A stretch of DNA of 64,000 nucleotides, taken from assembly GCA_024234055.1 (NCBI GenBank), contig JACKOW010000006.1, forward strand, positions 202,409-266,408, in the 5' to 3' direction. The notes under the pieces were generated by a model. The model saw only the letters and a list, made by a program, of their open reading frames with translations, was not told the DNA's origin and made no database searches. Both the position numbers and the translations under genes were made by a program. Shown in pieces: positions 44,407 to 51,754 of this stretch. Position 1 is the first letter of the stretch, and every line of letters begins with the position of its first letter. Source of the stretch: Rhodanobacteraceae bacterium (GTDB lineage Bacteria; Pseudomonadota; Gammaproteobacteria; Xanthomonadales; SZUA-5).

Positions 44407-44410
44407 CGAA

Positions 44411-45142
44411 CTACTCCAGCTCGTCGACCGCAGTGATCTTGCTGCGCTGGATCAGCCAGGCCACGCCGCGCAGATCCTTGAGTCCCACCCAGGCCCGGCC
44501 CAGATTGCCGTACTTGGATCTGCCGGCGGTACGTTCGCGATGGTTCACCGGCACGCTAACGCTCTGCCAGCCAGCGCGCTTGACCAGGGCCGGCAGATAG
44601 CGATGCATGTGATCGAAATAAGGCAGATCCAGGAACACTTCACGCTCGAACAGCTTCAGCCCGCAGCCGGTGTCCGGGGTCTCGTCCCGCAACAGGCGCG
44701 AGCGGATGGCGTTGGCGAATTTCGACGCCCAGCGCTTGCTGCCGCTGTCCTTGCGCTGCACTCGCCAGCCGGCATAGAGCTTGACCCTGGCGTCGCCGGC
44801 ATCGCGGGCCGCGAGCAGCCTGGGGATATCGGCCGGGTCGTTCTGGCCATCGCCATCGAGCGTGGCAATCCAGCGACCCCGCGCCGCCTTGACCCCGGTA
44901 CGTACGGCCTTGCTCTGGCCACTCTGGCTGCGGTGATGCAGCACCCGCAGGTGCGAATGCGCGGGTTTCAGCGCCCGCAGCACGGCCAGCGTGTCATCGC
45001 GGCTGTGATCGTCGACGAACAGCGCTTCCCAATCGAGCGCCAGCGGGCCGAGCGCGGCCTCGATTTCCAGCAGCAGCGGCGTGACGTTGTCGCGTTCGTT
45101 GTGCACTGGAACGACAACCGAGAGATCGAGAGTGGAATCCAT
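44411..45142 (-). CDS. Polyprenyl-phosphate glycosyltransferase (DPM1-like GT2)
   Basis: This 243-residue protein starts with the GT2 nucleotide-sugar motif LSVVVPVHNERDNV and has the metal-binding DDHSRDD and DGDGQNDP motifs and GCGLKLFEREVF. There is no C-terminal membrane helix, so the following LAB_N protein may supply the anchor. The start is ATG 45142; an in-frame ATG five codons upstream is possible. Likely product is a polyprenyl-phosphate sugar used by a membrane transferase such as the ArnT-like protein at 18.6 kb, though they are not linked. Confidence 0.9.
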   Translation of the reverse strand: MDSTLDLSVVVPVHNERDNVTPLLLEIEAALGPLALDWEALFVDDHSRDDTLAVLRALKPAHSHLRVLHHRSQSGQSKAVRTGVKAARGRWIATLDGDGQNDPADIPRLLAARDAGDARVKLYAGWRVQRKDSGSKRWASKFANAIRSRLLRDETPDTGCGLKLFEREVFLDLPYFDHMHRYLPALVKRAGWQSVSVPVNHRERTAGRSKYGNLGRAWVGLKDLRGVAWLIQRSKITAVDELE

Positions 45143-45238
45143 GAAGAAGGTCCGCAATCAGGAGCAGGTGTGGATCAAGGCGAAGCCCTGGGCTTCGGCG
45201 ATGCGGCCGGCCGCGCTGGCGCCGCGGCAGTACGTGGG

Positions 45239-46219
45239 CTATGGCTCTGGCCAGGCATAGTTGCGACACCACTCGACCAACACCGGCACGCCGGCTTCGA
45301 TGGAGGTCTGCGGCTGGTAGCCGAAGGCTGCCCGGGCAGCGCCGATATCGGCAAAGGTCTCGAGCATGTCGCCGCTTTGCATGTCCTTGTAGAGGCGCTC
45401 GGCGGGCTGACCGGCAGCCTCTTCGATCAGCTCGATGAAGCGCATCAAGTCCACCGGTTCGCCGCGCCCGAGGTTGAACACCCGGTAGGGCGCGGCGCCA
45501 TCGACAGCAGCCGGTGGCGCGTCCAGGGCGCCGATCACGCCGGCGACGATGTCGTTGACATGGGTGAAGTCGCGCTTCATCTGGCCATGGTTGAACACCT
45601 GGATCGGCTTGCCGGCGAGGATCGCCCGGGTGAACAGCAACGGCGCCATGTCCGGCCGGCCCCAGGGCCCGTAGACCGTGAAGAAGCGCAGGGCGGTGAT
45701 CGGAATGCGGTACAGATGGGCGTAACTGTGTGCCATCAGCTCGTTGGCGCCCTTGGTCGCGGCGTACAGCGACAGCGGCCGGTCGATGCGGGCGTCCTCG
45801 CGGAAGGGCTGCACCGGATTCTGGCCATACAGGCTGGAGGTGCTGGCGCAGACCAGATGCTGCACCTGATGCTGCCGACAGGCCTCGAGGATTTCCAGGA
45901 AACCCACGAGGTTGCTGTGCACATAGGGTCGCGGTGCCTCGATCGAGTAACGCACGCCGGCTTGCGCCGCCAGATGCACCACCCGGGTGGGCGCGTGCTC
46001 GCGCCAGATCCGCTCCAGCAGGCCCTGGTCGGCAACATCACCCTCGATCATCTCGAAGCTGCTGCCGGCGCCCAGCGCCCGGGCGCGATCGCGCTTCAGC
46101 GCCACCGGGTAGTAGTCGTTGAAGCTGTCGAGGCCCAGCACGCGCTCGCCGCGCGCCGACAAGGCCTTGGCGACATAGGCGCCAATGAAGCCGGCGGCAC
46201 CGGTGACAAGCACGGTCAT
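45239..46219 (-). CDS. NAD-dependent sugar-nucleotide epimerase (UDP-glucuronate 4-epimerase-like)
   Basis: This 326-residue extended SDR has TGAAGFIGAYVAKALSARGE at the N-terminus, AAQAGVRYSIEAPRPYVHSN, the catalytic YAATK (with the preceding STSSLYG), and FFTVYGPWGRPDMAPLLF. The PWGRPDMA segment and length match UDP-glucuronate 4-epimerases of capsule clusters. The product, UDP-galacturonate, would feed an acidic surface polymer. Start at ATG 46219; GTG two codons upstream is in frame. Confidence 0.9.
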   Translation of the reverse strand: MTVLVTGAAGFIGAYVAKALSARGERVLGLDSFNDYYPVALKRDRARALGAGSSFEMIEGDVADQGLLERIWREHAPTRVVHLAAQAGVRYSIEAPRPYVHSNLVGFLEILEACRQHQVQHLVCASTSSLYGQNPVQPFREDARIDRPLSLYAATKGANELMAHSYAHLYRIPITALRFFTVYGPWGRPDMAPLLFTRAILAGKPIQVFNHGQMKRDFTHVNDIVAGVIGALDAPPAAVDGAAPYRVFNLGRGEPVDLMRFIELIEEAAGQPAERLYKDMQSGDMLETFADIGAARAAFGYQPQTSIEAGVPVLVEWCRNYAWPEP

Positions 46220-46378
46220 GGACACTGCAACTCAAGCACGAAGGGGCGCAAATCGTAGCGGAAAGCACCTGAGCCATCCAGCAAAGGCGACCGGTCGTGT
46301 CAGGCGCTGCTATTCTCAGCGGTCAACCCTTTGCGCAGTCACGCGCCGGTCGCCCAGGCGACAGCGCCAGAGGCACCC

Positions 46379-48478
46379 ATGCAAGATATTCGCGAGTTGA
46401 TCCAGAACGGCCAGATCGAGCAGGCCGACCACATGTTGCGCGACCGCCTGAACGACAACCCGGACGATCCCGAAGCGCTCAACATGTACGGTGTGGTGCT
46501 GTCGCGCAAGGGCGACCTGCTCGGCGCCCGCAGTCACTTCAAGCGGGCGCTGGAAGCGGCGCCGGACGAACCCAGCTACATGGTCAACTACGGCCTGTTG
46601 CTGGCGCAGCAGGGCGATTCGCTGCGCGCCGCCGAGTTCCTGCAGCGCGCCGCCGCGCTCGATCCCAACTGGTCGCGCGGTCATGCCCAGCTTGGCGAAC
46701 TGGCGCTGGCATCCGGGCAGATCGACGAGGCCGAACAGCGCTTCAAGACCGCTCTGCGAGCCGATCCCGACGACGCCCATGCCAAGGTCGGCCTGGCCCA
46801 GATCTGCCAGGTGCGCGGCGATACCGACAAGGCTCTGGCGCTGGCACAGGAGGCCATCGCCGATCTGCCCAAGGACGCCCGCGCACAATCGGTGCTCGGG
46901 ACCATCCTGCTGGCCAAGGGTCACACCGCCTTTGCCCGTCAGGCGCTGGACAATGCGCTGGCGCTGGAGCCGAAGAACCGCCGCATCCAGCGCATGGCCG
47001 CGCGCGCCCGACTGGCCGACAACGACGCCCCGGCGGCGATGGCCCTGGCGCGAAAGCTGGTCGAGTTCGATGCCGAAGACCTGCCCATGCTGGCCGAACT
47101 GTGTGATCAGTCGCTGGGCAAGCAGCTGTACGCCGAACTCATCGAACTGCTCGACCGGGTTCTGGTGCGGGTACCGCACGAGCCCCGATTGATCCACGCC
47201 GCGGCCGAGGCTCGGGCTCGCTCGGGCCGCATCGACGACGCCATCTCGCTGCTCGGTGCCTATGCCACCGCCGAGGCCCATCCGTCGATCTGGGCCCATC
47301 GTCTTGGCCTTCTGGCACAACGCAATCGCTTTGATGAAGCCTTCGAGCTGGCCCAGGCCTGGGTGGCAGCGCAGCCCCAGCACGCCGATGCCCACGCCGA
47401 GCTGGCCACTGGCGCCGAACTTCGCGGTGACAGCACGCTGGCTCGCAAGTCCGCCGAGCGCGCCCTGGCGCTGGATGCGAAGCAGCCCAAGGCGCTGATG
47501 CTGGCCGCAGGCTATGAAGTCAAGAACGGCAAGCCTGGCCCGCACTGCGCGGCACTCGCCGCCCTCGATATCGGCGATCTCAACGCCGCTGCCAAGGCCA
47601 CGCGCGGCTTCGTACTGGGCATGGCCGCGGACCGCCAGGGCGATTCCGACGCGGCCGTCCGACACTGGCTGCAGGTTCACGCGCAGATGCCGCGCCAGCG
47701 CATGCCGGCTCTGGCCGACCCGCTCGGCCCGCCGCGCGAGTTGCCGATGCCCCTGGCCCAGGCGCCGGGGCGCCCGGTGGTGTTCGTGCCGCAAATACCG
47801 GGCAGCGGCGCCGAAGCCCTGATCAAGGCGCTGATGCAGGGCAAGGCGATCACCGTGCTCAGCGACCGCCTGAGTGCCGCCGGGCGCCACGACGGTCTGG
47901 CCGCCGATCAGCGTTCGCAGATCGAGCAGGGTCTGGGCGAGAGCACCCTGCAGCTGTTCCGACGCCGTTACTGGCGCGCCTTCGATCGGCTCAAGCTGCC
48001 TGCAGGGCGTCCGGTGCTGGATGTCCTGCCCTCACTCGAATGGGTGCAGTACGCAGCCCTGTCCGGCGCGCTGCCGCAGGCGCGAGTGCTGGCCTTCGTG
48101 CGCGATCCGCGCGATGTGCTGCTGCACTGGCTGGCATTCGGCACTTCGCCGGCCCGGCCGATTCCGCAGCCGGAACTGGCGGCCAATTATCTGTTGCGGC
48201 AGTACCAGCATCTGGACCGCATGCGTTCCTCCGCCGGTCTGGCCGTCACGGTGATCCGCGGTGAAGACTTCGACGCCGATCCGAACGCGCTGCGAGAGCG
48301 CCTTGGCCAGGTCTTGGGCGTGAGCGCGGACTCGCTGCAACTGGAGGCCCCGCGCAAGCCGGTGCTGGCCGGTCTGCCGGATCGGTTGGAGAGCGGTCGC
48401 TGGCGCCAGTATGCAGCCCCGCTGGGCAAGGCCTTCCGCTTGCTGGCACCGGCGGCTCGCAGTTTCGACTACGGCTGA
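46379..48478 (+). CDS. TPR protein with C-terminal sulfotransferase-like domain
   Basis: This is a 699-residue protein. Residues 1-430 are a chain of about eleven tetratricopeptide units (PDDPEALNMYGVVLSRKGDL, PNWSRGHAQLGELALASGQI). Residues 460-699 look like a sulfotransferase: the 5' phosphosulfate-binding segment VVFVPQIPGSGAEALIKALM and a 3'-phosphate motif AFVRDPRDVLLHWLAF. Such TPR-sulfotransferases occur in many proteobacteria and probably sulfate glycans or proteins. The canonical Lys/Arg of the PSB loop is not obvious. It is divergent from the epimerase gene. ATG 46379 is preferred over a longer upstream reading. Confidence 0.85.
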   Translation: MQDIRELIQNGQIEQADHMLRDRLNDNPDDPEALNMYGVVLSRKGDLLGARSHFKRALEAAPDEPSYMVNYGLLLAQQGDSLRAAEFLQRAAALDPNWSRGHAQLGELALASGQIDEAEQRFKTALRADPDDAHAKVGLAQICQVRGDTDKALALAQEAIADLPKDARAQSVLGTILLAKGHTAFARQALDNALALEPKNRRIQRMAARARLADNDAPAAMALARKLVEFDAEDLPMLAELCDQSLGKQLYAELIELLDRVLVRVPHEPRLIHAAAEARARSGRIDDAISLLGAYATAEAHPSIWAHRLGLLAQRNRFDEAFELAQAWVAAQPQHADAHAELATGAELRGDSTLARKSAERALALDAKQPKALMLAAGYEVKNGKPGPHCAALAALDIGDLNAAAKATRGFVLGMAADRQGDSDAAVRHWLQVHAQMPRQRMPALADPLGPPRELPMPLAQAPGRPVVFVPQIPGSGAEALIKALMQGKAITVLSDRLSAAGRHDGLAADQRSQIEQGLGESTLQLFRRRYWRAFDRLKLPAGRPVLDVLPSLEWVQYAALSGALPQARVLAFVRDPRDVLLHWLAFGTSPARPIPQPELAANYLLRQYQHLDRMRSSAGLAVTVIRGEDFDADPNALRERLGQVLGVSADSLQLEAPRKPVLAGLPDRLESGRWRQYAAPLGKAFRLLAPAARSFDYG

Positions 48479-48490
48479 GAAGCCGGGCTG

Positions 48491-48890
48491 CGGGGCACGG
48501 GGCACGGGGCACGGGGCACGGGGAGATGCGAGGGCCCTTGTGGGTCCGGACTGGTCTGGAAGCTCTTGTTTCGGGTTGCTGGTAGTCGGTTGTCGGTTGT
48601 CGGTTGTCGGTTGTCGGTGCTGGCGCAAAAGGGCAGCGCGCTGGTTCCGATCTGGCGTCATTGCTAGCCACCTGTATCGGCCCGACACTGCCCACGGGCC
48701 ATGATCCCGGTGTCGTAGGTCATGTTGTCCGCGTCAGCGGACTACGTGACATCGAGTTGCGTCACGTAGCTCGCTACGCGAGCAACGTGACCTACAACAG
48801 CAAATCAACGACTTACGATATGGGTTCATGGAGAGCCACCTGTTTCGGCCTGAAACTGCCCACGGGCCATGAACCCCGGCAGGTACGACG
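48491..48890. repeat. Repeat island: G-quadruplex-type heptamers and an inverted REP pair
   Basis: This island has four to five GGGGCAC units (48491-48523), a degenerate REP (48540-48561), and six GGTTGTC-type units (48574-48615). A repeat with CACCTGT.TCGGCC and ACTGCCCACGGGCCATGA is present twice in direct order (48668-48702 and 48837-48871). Between them are two GTAG-headed REPs facing each other: GTCATGTTGTCCGC/GCGGACTACGTGAC (48715-48750) and GTCACGTAGCTCGC/GCGAGCAACGTGAC (48761-48795). Their inner stems differ but stay paired. No gene is visible from 48479 to 49022. Confidence 0.85.
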
Positions 48891-49022
48891 CGGCGATGAG
48901 GAGGGATGCGCGCCTGCGCGGCCGCATTTGATCTCCGCTCAGCGCAAAGCGGCACCGCAGCGCGGCGCTAGCGCTTGCATATCGTCGAAAGCCTGGCGAA
49001 GCCTCCCGAGCTGCTCCCTACC

Positions 49023-49083
49023 GATTAATACCGACCAGCGGTATTAATCGGGTGCTTGACATTCTGTTTTTCGTCGCGATAAT
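49023..49083 (+). promoter_or_regulatory. Sigma-70 promoter with an upstream 10-bp operator-like dyad
   Basis: TTGACA (49056-49061) and GATAAT (49078-49083) are separated by 16 bp, a near-consensus housekeeping promoter. Just upstream a perfect dyad, GATTAATACC and GGTATTAATC with a 7-bp centre (49023-49049), ends six bases before the -35 box. Its form resembles TetR-family operators, but no such regulator gene is adjacent. The promoter points at the 30-codon leader ORF and terminator-like hairpin downstream. Confidence 0.75.
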
Positions 49084-49138
49084 GCGCAGGCATCGGCCCA
49101 GTGGTCCGACCATAACCCTCACGCAGAAGGATCTATCG

Positions 49139-49231
49139 ATGTTGCATTCAACCCGCCACGGTTTTGCCGGAAGCCGCATTGGTGCGGATCTGGCGCCGCG
49201 TGCACCACTGAATTCGCATTTGGCGCGCTAG
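49139..49231 (+). CDS. Possible 30-residue leader peptide
   Basis: ATG at 49139 has AGAAGGA seven bases upstream and follows a strong promoter by about 45 bp. The 30-codon frame (MLHSTRHGFAGSRIG to SHLAR) is too short and basic for a typical enzyme. After the stop come a hairpin GGCTGC/GCAGCC (about 49247-49266) and a terminator-like hairpin, so the layout resembles an attenuator. There is no run of one amino acid codon and no biosynthetic gene follows. It could be a leader left behind after loss of its operon, or a regulated small protein. Confidence 0.45.
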   Translation: MLHSTRHGFAGSRIGADLAPRAPLNSHLAR

Positions 49232-49282
49232 CCCTCGATAGTTCGGGGGCTGCGCTGGCAGCCTCCGAGTCGCTTCAAGCCT

Positions 49283-49321
49283 GAAGCCCTCGGTGGTCAC
49301 CACCGGGGGCTTCTTGCATTT
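49283..49321 (+). terminator. Terminator-like hairpin after the leader ORF
   Basis: GAAGCCC-T-CGGTGG (49283-49296) pairs with CCACCG-G-GGGCTTC (49300-49313) around a three-base loop, followed by TTGCATTT. The stem is very strong, but the U-tract is short and broken. A GTGG-headed REP palindrome of the GTCCAGAC family lies just downstream at 49353-49374. Confidence 0.6.
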
Positions 49322-49352
49322 GGGGTTTGCGCGGCAGAAGGCCTTCGCTGTT

Positions 49353-49374
49353 GTGGGTCCAGACTTGTCTGGAC
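49353..49374 (+). repeat. Single REP of the GTCCAGAC family
   Basis: GTGG followed by GTCCAGACTTGTCTGGAC, the same unit as in the paired elements at 2256-2324 and 37261-37329 and the single at 7062-7087. It separates the leader/terminator unit from the structured region before the tRNA-like genes. Confidence 0.85.
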
Positions 49375-49487
49375 GCACTTCGCGCGGCGACGCACTCCAC
49401 GAATCTGGAGCGCGCTTCCGGATTGCTTGCCCTGGATCAAGTGCAGGGTGGCAATGACGCCAGGATGGCCAGGTTCGGGTGGCTCCA

Positions 49488-49705
49488 ATAATCGGGCGAT
49501 TATCGTCGCTCAGCAATAAAGGCCCGGGCGCGGGAAGGGATTATCACGCCCGGAATAATCGGTTTATTGAGAATCTCGATAAACCCATAGATCCACCAGC
49601 ACGGACGTGTGCTGCAGCGATAGCGGGTTGGCCGGAAACGGCGCCCGCCTGGTCTGGCGGTCGCTGACCTGTCCAGGTACCGCAGCAGCGTCGGCGAGTG
49701 GAGGT
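49488..49705 (+). ncRNA. Hairpin-rich region, possible structured RNA
   Basis: Several hairpins follow one another: ATAATC-GGGC-GATTAT (49488-49503), GATTAT...ATAATC (49539-49560), an 11-bp stem GGTTTATTGAG/CTCGATAAACC with loop AAT (49561-49585), and a branched structure closed by CAGCGA/TCGCTG (49615-49666). The latter contains GCGGG...CCCGC stacked on GCCG-GAAA-CGGC, a GNRA tetraloop. No protein on either strand is credible; minus-strand frames only read through the RNA genes. Strand and limits are guesses. It does not resemble RNase P, tmRNA or 6S RNA. Confidence 0.4.
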
Positions 49706-49707
49706 CC

Positions 49708-49770
49708 TGGCCGTCAGCTCGGAGGTCGAGCGGTGGAAACACAGGCGACGGTTCGATTCCGTCACGGCCC
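49708..49770 (+). ncRNA. tRNA-like fold without a normal anticodon arm
   Basis: The acceptor strands TGGCCGT and ACGGCCC give six of seven pairs. The D-arm is GCTC-GGAGGTC-GAGC with the conserved GG, and the T-arm is GACGG-TTCGATT-CCGTC, fully canonical. Between them, where 22 bases are expected, there are only 15, forming GTG-GAAA-CAC plus AGGC. So no anticodon can be presented. No CCA is encoded. It could be a decayed tRNA or a tRNA mimic. Confidence 0.55.
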
Positions 49771-49786
49771 TGCCGGGTTGAAAAGC

Positions 49787-49860
49787 CCACACGTAGCTCA
49801 GTCAGGTAGAGCAGATCACTGTTAATGATCGGGTCGCGGGTTCGACTCCCGCCGTATGCC
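49787..49860 (+). tRNA. tRNA-Asn (GTT), atypical
   Basis: The D-arm (GCTC/GAGC, loop with GG), anticodon arm (GATCA-CTGTTAA-TGATC), five-base variable loop and T-arm (GCGGG-TTCGACT-CCCGC) are all intact, with anticodon GTT at 49821-49823. The acceptor stem has only five of seven pairs (mismatches at positions 1-72 and 4-69), and the 3' end continues TTG rather than CCA, unlike normal gammaproteobacterial tRNA genes. It may be acquired, for example from a phage or integrated element, or non-functional. Confidence 0.7.
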
Positions 49861-50183
49861 TTGAACAGGCTCGTTGCAGGACCCCGCCGAGGGGGCAATC
49901 TCGGCAGCCGCGCCGTCGCGAGACGGTGCAACCGCGGGCTCCAGCGCCCAAGCGTAGCGATCTGCCGTGCCGGACAGGGCGGTGGGGGACGAAGCTGAAA
50001 GCGCAGCGCAGGGCTGGCCTGAGTGGCCGGCACCGGGCGCATGACGAGCGGGCGTCGATGATCGGATTCTCTCCCGCGAGCCCTCTCGCGCCCCCGAATC
50101 CGGTGCTTGCCGCCCGTCTCGCATGCGCACCACCGACCACCCGTCGGCCCTGCGTGGAGTCAACGGTCCTATTTCGGGCTTTG

Positions 50184-50275
50184 GTAGAGCGGAGCTCGCT
50201 CCGCTGCTCTGGCCGGGCTTGTGGGCTTTGCCTGGATGCAGAGCCGCAAACCCTGCCGAGCAAGCTCGGCACTAC
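50184..50275. repeat. SMAG-like REP pair upstream of the slipin gene
   Basis: GTAG+AGCGGAGCTCGCTCCGCT (50184-50205) and, inverted, TGCCGAGCAAGCTCGGCA+CTAC (50254-50275). This arrangement of two GTAG-headed hairpins pointing at each other is the dimeric SMAG/BIME form. It ends about 105 bp before the slipin start. From 49861 to 50183 I see only small hairpins (GCCGAG/CTCGGC and CCGTC-GCGA-GACGG near 49887-49926). Confidence 0.85.
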
Positions 50276-50381
50276 CGGAGCCTCGTACGCCGGTGCGTAT
50301 GTGGAATCGCAATTGACGACAAGGATTCGCGCGTGGTGCGCGAGTGGCAAGGCAGCAGGACGCTGCCAAGGAGTGTGTGTG

Positions 50382-51524
50382 ATGTGGATCAAGCGATATG
50401 TCATTGCCGACAACCAGCGCGCCATCGAGATGCTCGATGGACGATTCCAGGGCGTGCTCGGCCCGGGCCGCTACTGGCGCTTCGGCGCGCCGGCCCGTCG
50501 TGAGCTGCGTCTGGACAATCTCGATCGGGCTGAAGTGGCCATCAACGGCATCGACAGCCTGATCCGCACGCACCGTGCCGCCATCGAAGCCGAGGTCATG
50601 GAAGTCGATCTGGGCAAGCGCGAGCTGGGTCTGGTCTACCAGCGCGGCAAGTTGATGCGGGTGCTGGCGCCGGGTACGCGGCAGTTCTACTGGCGTGCCG
50701 CCGAAGCTGTCGACGTCGTGCGGGTCGACCTGGCAGCGACCGCGGCCATCGACGCCCAGCTGTTGCTGCAATTGCGGGCGCCGGGCAGCGCTGAACTGGT
50801 CAAGGAAGTCCAGGCGGCCGCAGTCGTGGTTGAAGTGGCGCCGGACAGCGTCGGACTGGTGACTATCGACGGCGTGATGCAGGCGCCGTTGACGGCCGGT
50901 GTCTACGGCTACTGGCGTTACGGCCGCAATCTGCGCGCGGAACTGGTCGATACCCGACTGGCCGAGCTGGACGTGGCCGGTCAGGAGATCCTGACCCGCG
51001 ACAAGGTCAGCCTGCGGGTGAACCTGGTGGCTGTGTACCGCGTCAGCGATCCGGTGCTGGCGCGCAGCAAGGTGGCCGATGTGCGGGCCTATGCCTATCG
51101 CGAGCTGCAGTTCGGCTTGCGTCAGGTGATCGGTACCCGTCCGCTGGATGCATTGCTGGCCGACAAGGGCAGCGTCGACAGCGGCGTCTCGGAATACGCC
51201 CGGGCCAAGCTCGCCGATGTCGGCGTCAGCCTGGTCAGCGTGGGGGTCAAGGATCTGATCCTGCCGGGTGAGATGAAGGCCATCCTCAACCAGGTGGTCG
51301 AGGCGGAAAAGCAGGCGCAGGCCAATCTGGTCAAGCGTCGTGAGGAAACGGCGGCCACGCGCAGCCTGCTCAACACGGCGAAGATCCTGGAGGAAAGCCC
51401 GCTGTTGATGCGTCTGAAGGAGCTGGAAGCGCTGGAGAAGATCACCGACAAGGTTGGTCAGCTGACCGTGGTCGGCGGCTTCGACAGCGTCATGAAGGGT
51501 CTGCTGCCGTCAGCAGCCCGATAG
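50382..51524 (+). CDS. Slipin / SPFH (band 7) family protein
   Basis: This 380-residue protein has an N-terminus (MWIKRYVIADNQRAIEMLDG) without a clear membrane helix. The SPFH/band 7 domain follows from about residue 200 (LTRDKVSLRVNLVAVYRVSD, AYRELQFGLRQVIGTRPLDA, VSLVSVGVKDLILPGEMKAI), then a coiled-coil/oligomerisation helix (AEKQAQANLVKRREETAATR). These proteins form membrane-associated rings that scaffold proteases or quality-control factors. The first 190 residues contain a duplicated VxPxxxGLV-type beta module (GLVYQRGKLMRVLAPGTRQF, GLVTIDGVMQAPLTAGVYGY). AAGGAG nine bases upstream fixes the ATG at 50382. No NfeD partner is adjacent. Confidence 0.9.
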   Translation: MWIKRYVIADNQRAIEMLDGRFQGVLGPGRYWRFGAPARRELRLDNLDRAEVAINGIDSLIRTHRAAIEAEVMEVDLGKRELGLVYQRGKLMRVLAPGTRQFYWRAAEAVDVVRVDLAATAAIDAQLLLQLRAPGSAELVKEVQAAAVVVEVAPDSVGLVTIDGVMQAPLTAGVYGYWRYGRNLRAELVDTRLAELDVAGQEILTRDKVSLRVNLVAVYRVSDPVLARSKVADVRAYAYRELQFGLRQVIGTRPLDALLADKGSVDSGVSEYARAKLADVGVSLVSVGVKDLILPGEMKAILNQVVEAEKQAQANLVKRREETAATRSLLNTAKILEESPLLMRLKELEALEKITDKVGQLTVVGGFDSVMKGLLPSAAR

Positions 51525-51554
51525 GGCGTCGCCAAGGGGCGACGCCGGAAGGAA

Positions 51555-51580
51555 CCCGCCCGCGCAGCTGCGCGGGCGGG
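51555..51580. terminator. Perfect 26-bp GC palindrome after the slipin gene
   Basis: CCCGCCCGCGCAG and its complement meet with no loop base, 30 bp after the slipin stop. It lacks a T-tract, so as a terminator it would be weak. The arm sequence is nearly the same as in the terminator at 58434-58459. Beyond it, 51581-51752 holds no recognisable feature. Confidence 0.5.
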
Positions 51581-51754
51581 ATGTGCCCATCAGCGCTCTG
51601 GCTTCCCGGAGCCCCAGCCCCGCTGGGATCGCCGATTCGCACTCGAACGCAGTTCCTGGCGCCCCTGCCATCAGTTGGGTCGCCCGAATTGGAACTCCAC
51701 CCGACGACCGGACTCTGATCTTCGCCTGTCGCGACTCGCGCGGCAGTGCTTCTA

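Noticed and set aside
49139..49231. Classical trp, his or thr attenuator leader
   Set aside because: The 30 codons contain no run of Trp, His, Thr or another single amino acid, and no matching biosynthetic operon follows.
49500..50042. 180-codon minus-strand frame across the tRNA-like genes
   Set aside because: Its SRTRDPIINSDLLYLTELR stretch is the standard read-through of an antisense tRNA-Asn, a known phantom-protein pattern.
49488..50160. RNase P RNA, tmRNA, 6S RNA or a group I intron
   Set aside because: None of the conserved core sequences of these RNAs could be recognised, despite hairpins with GNRA loops.
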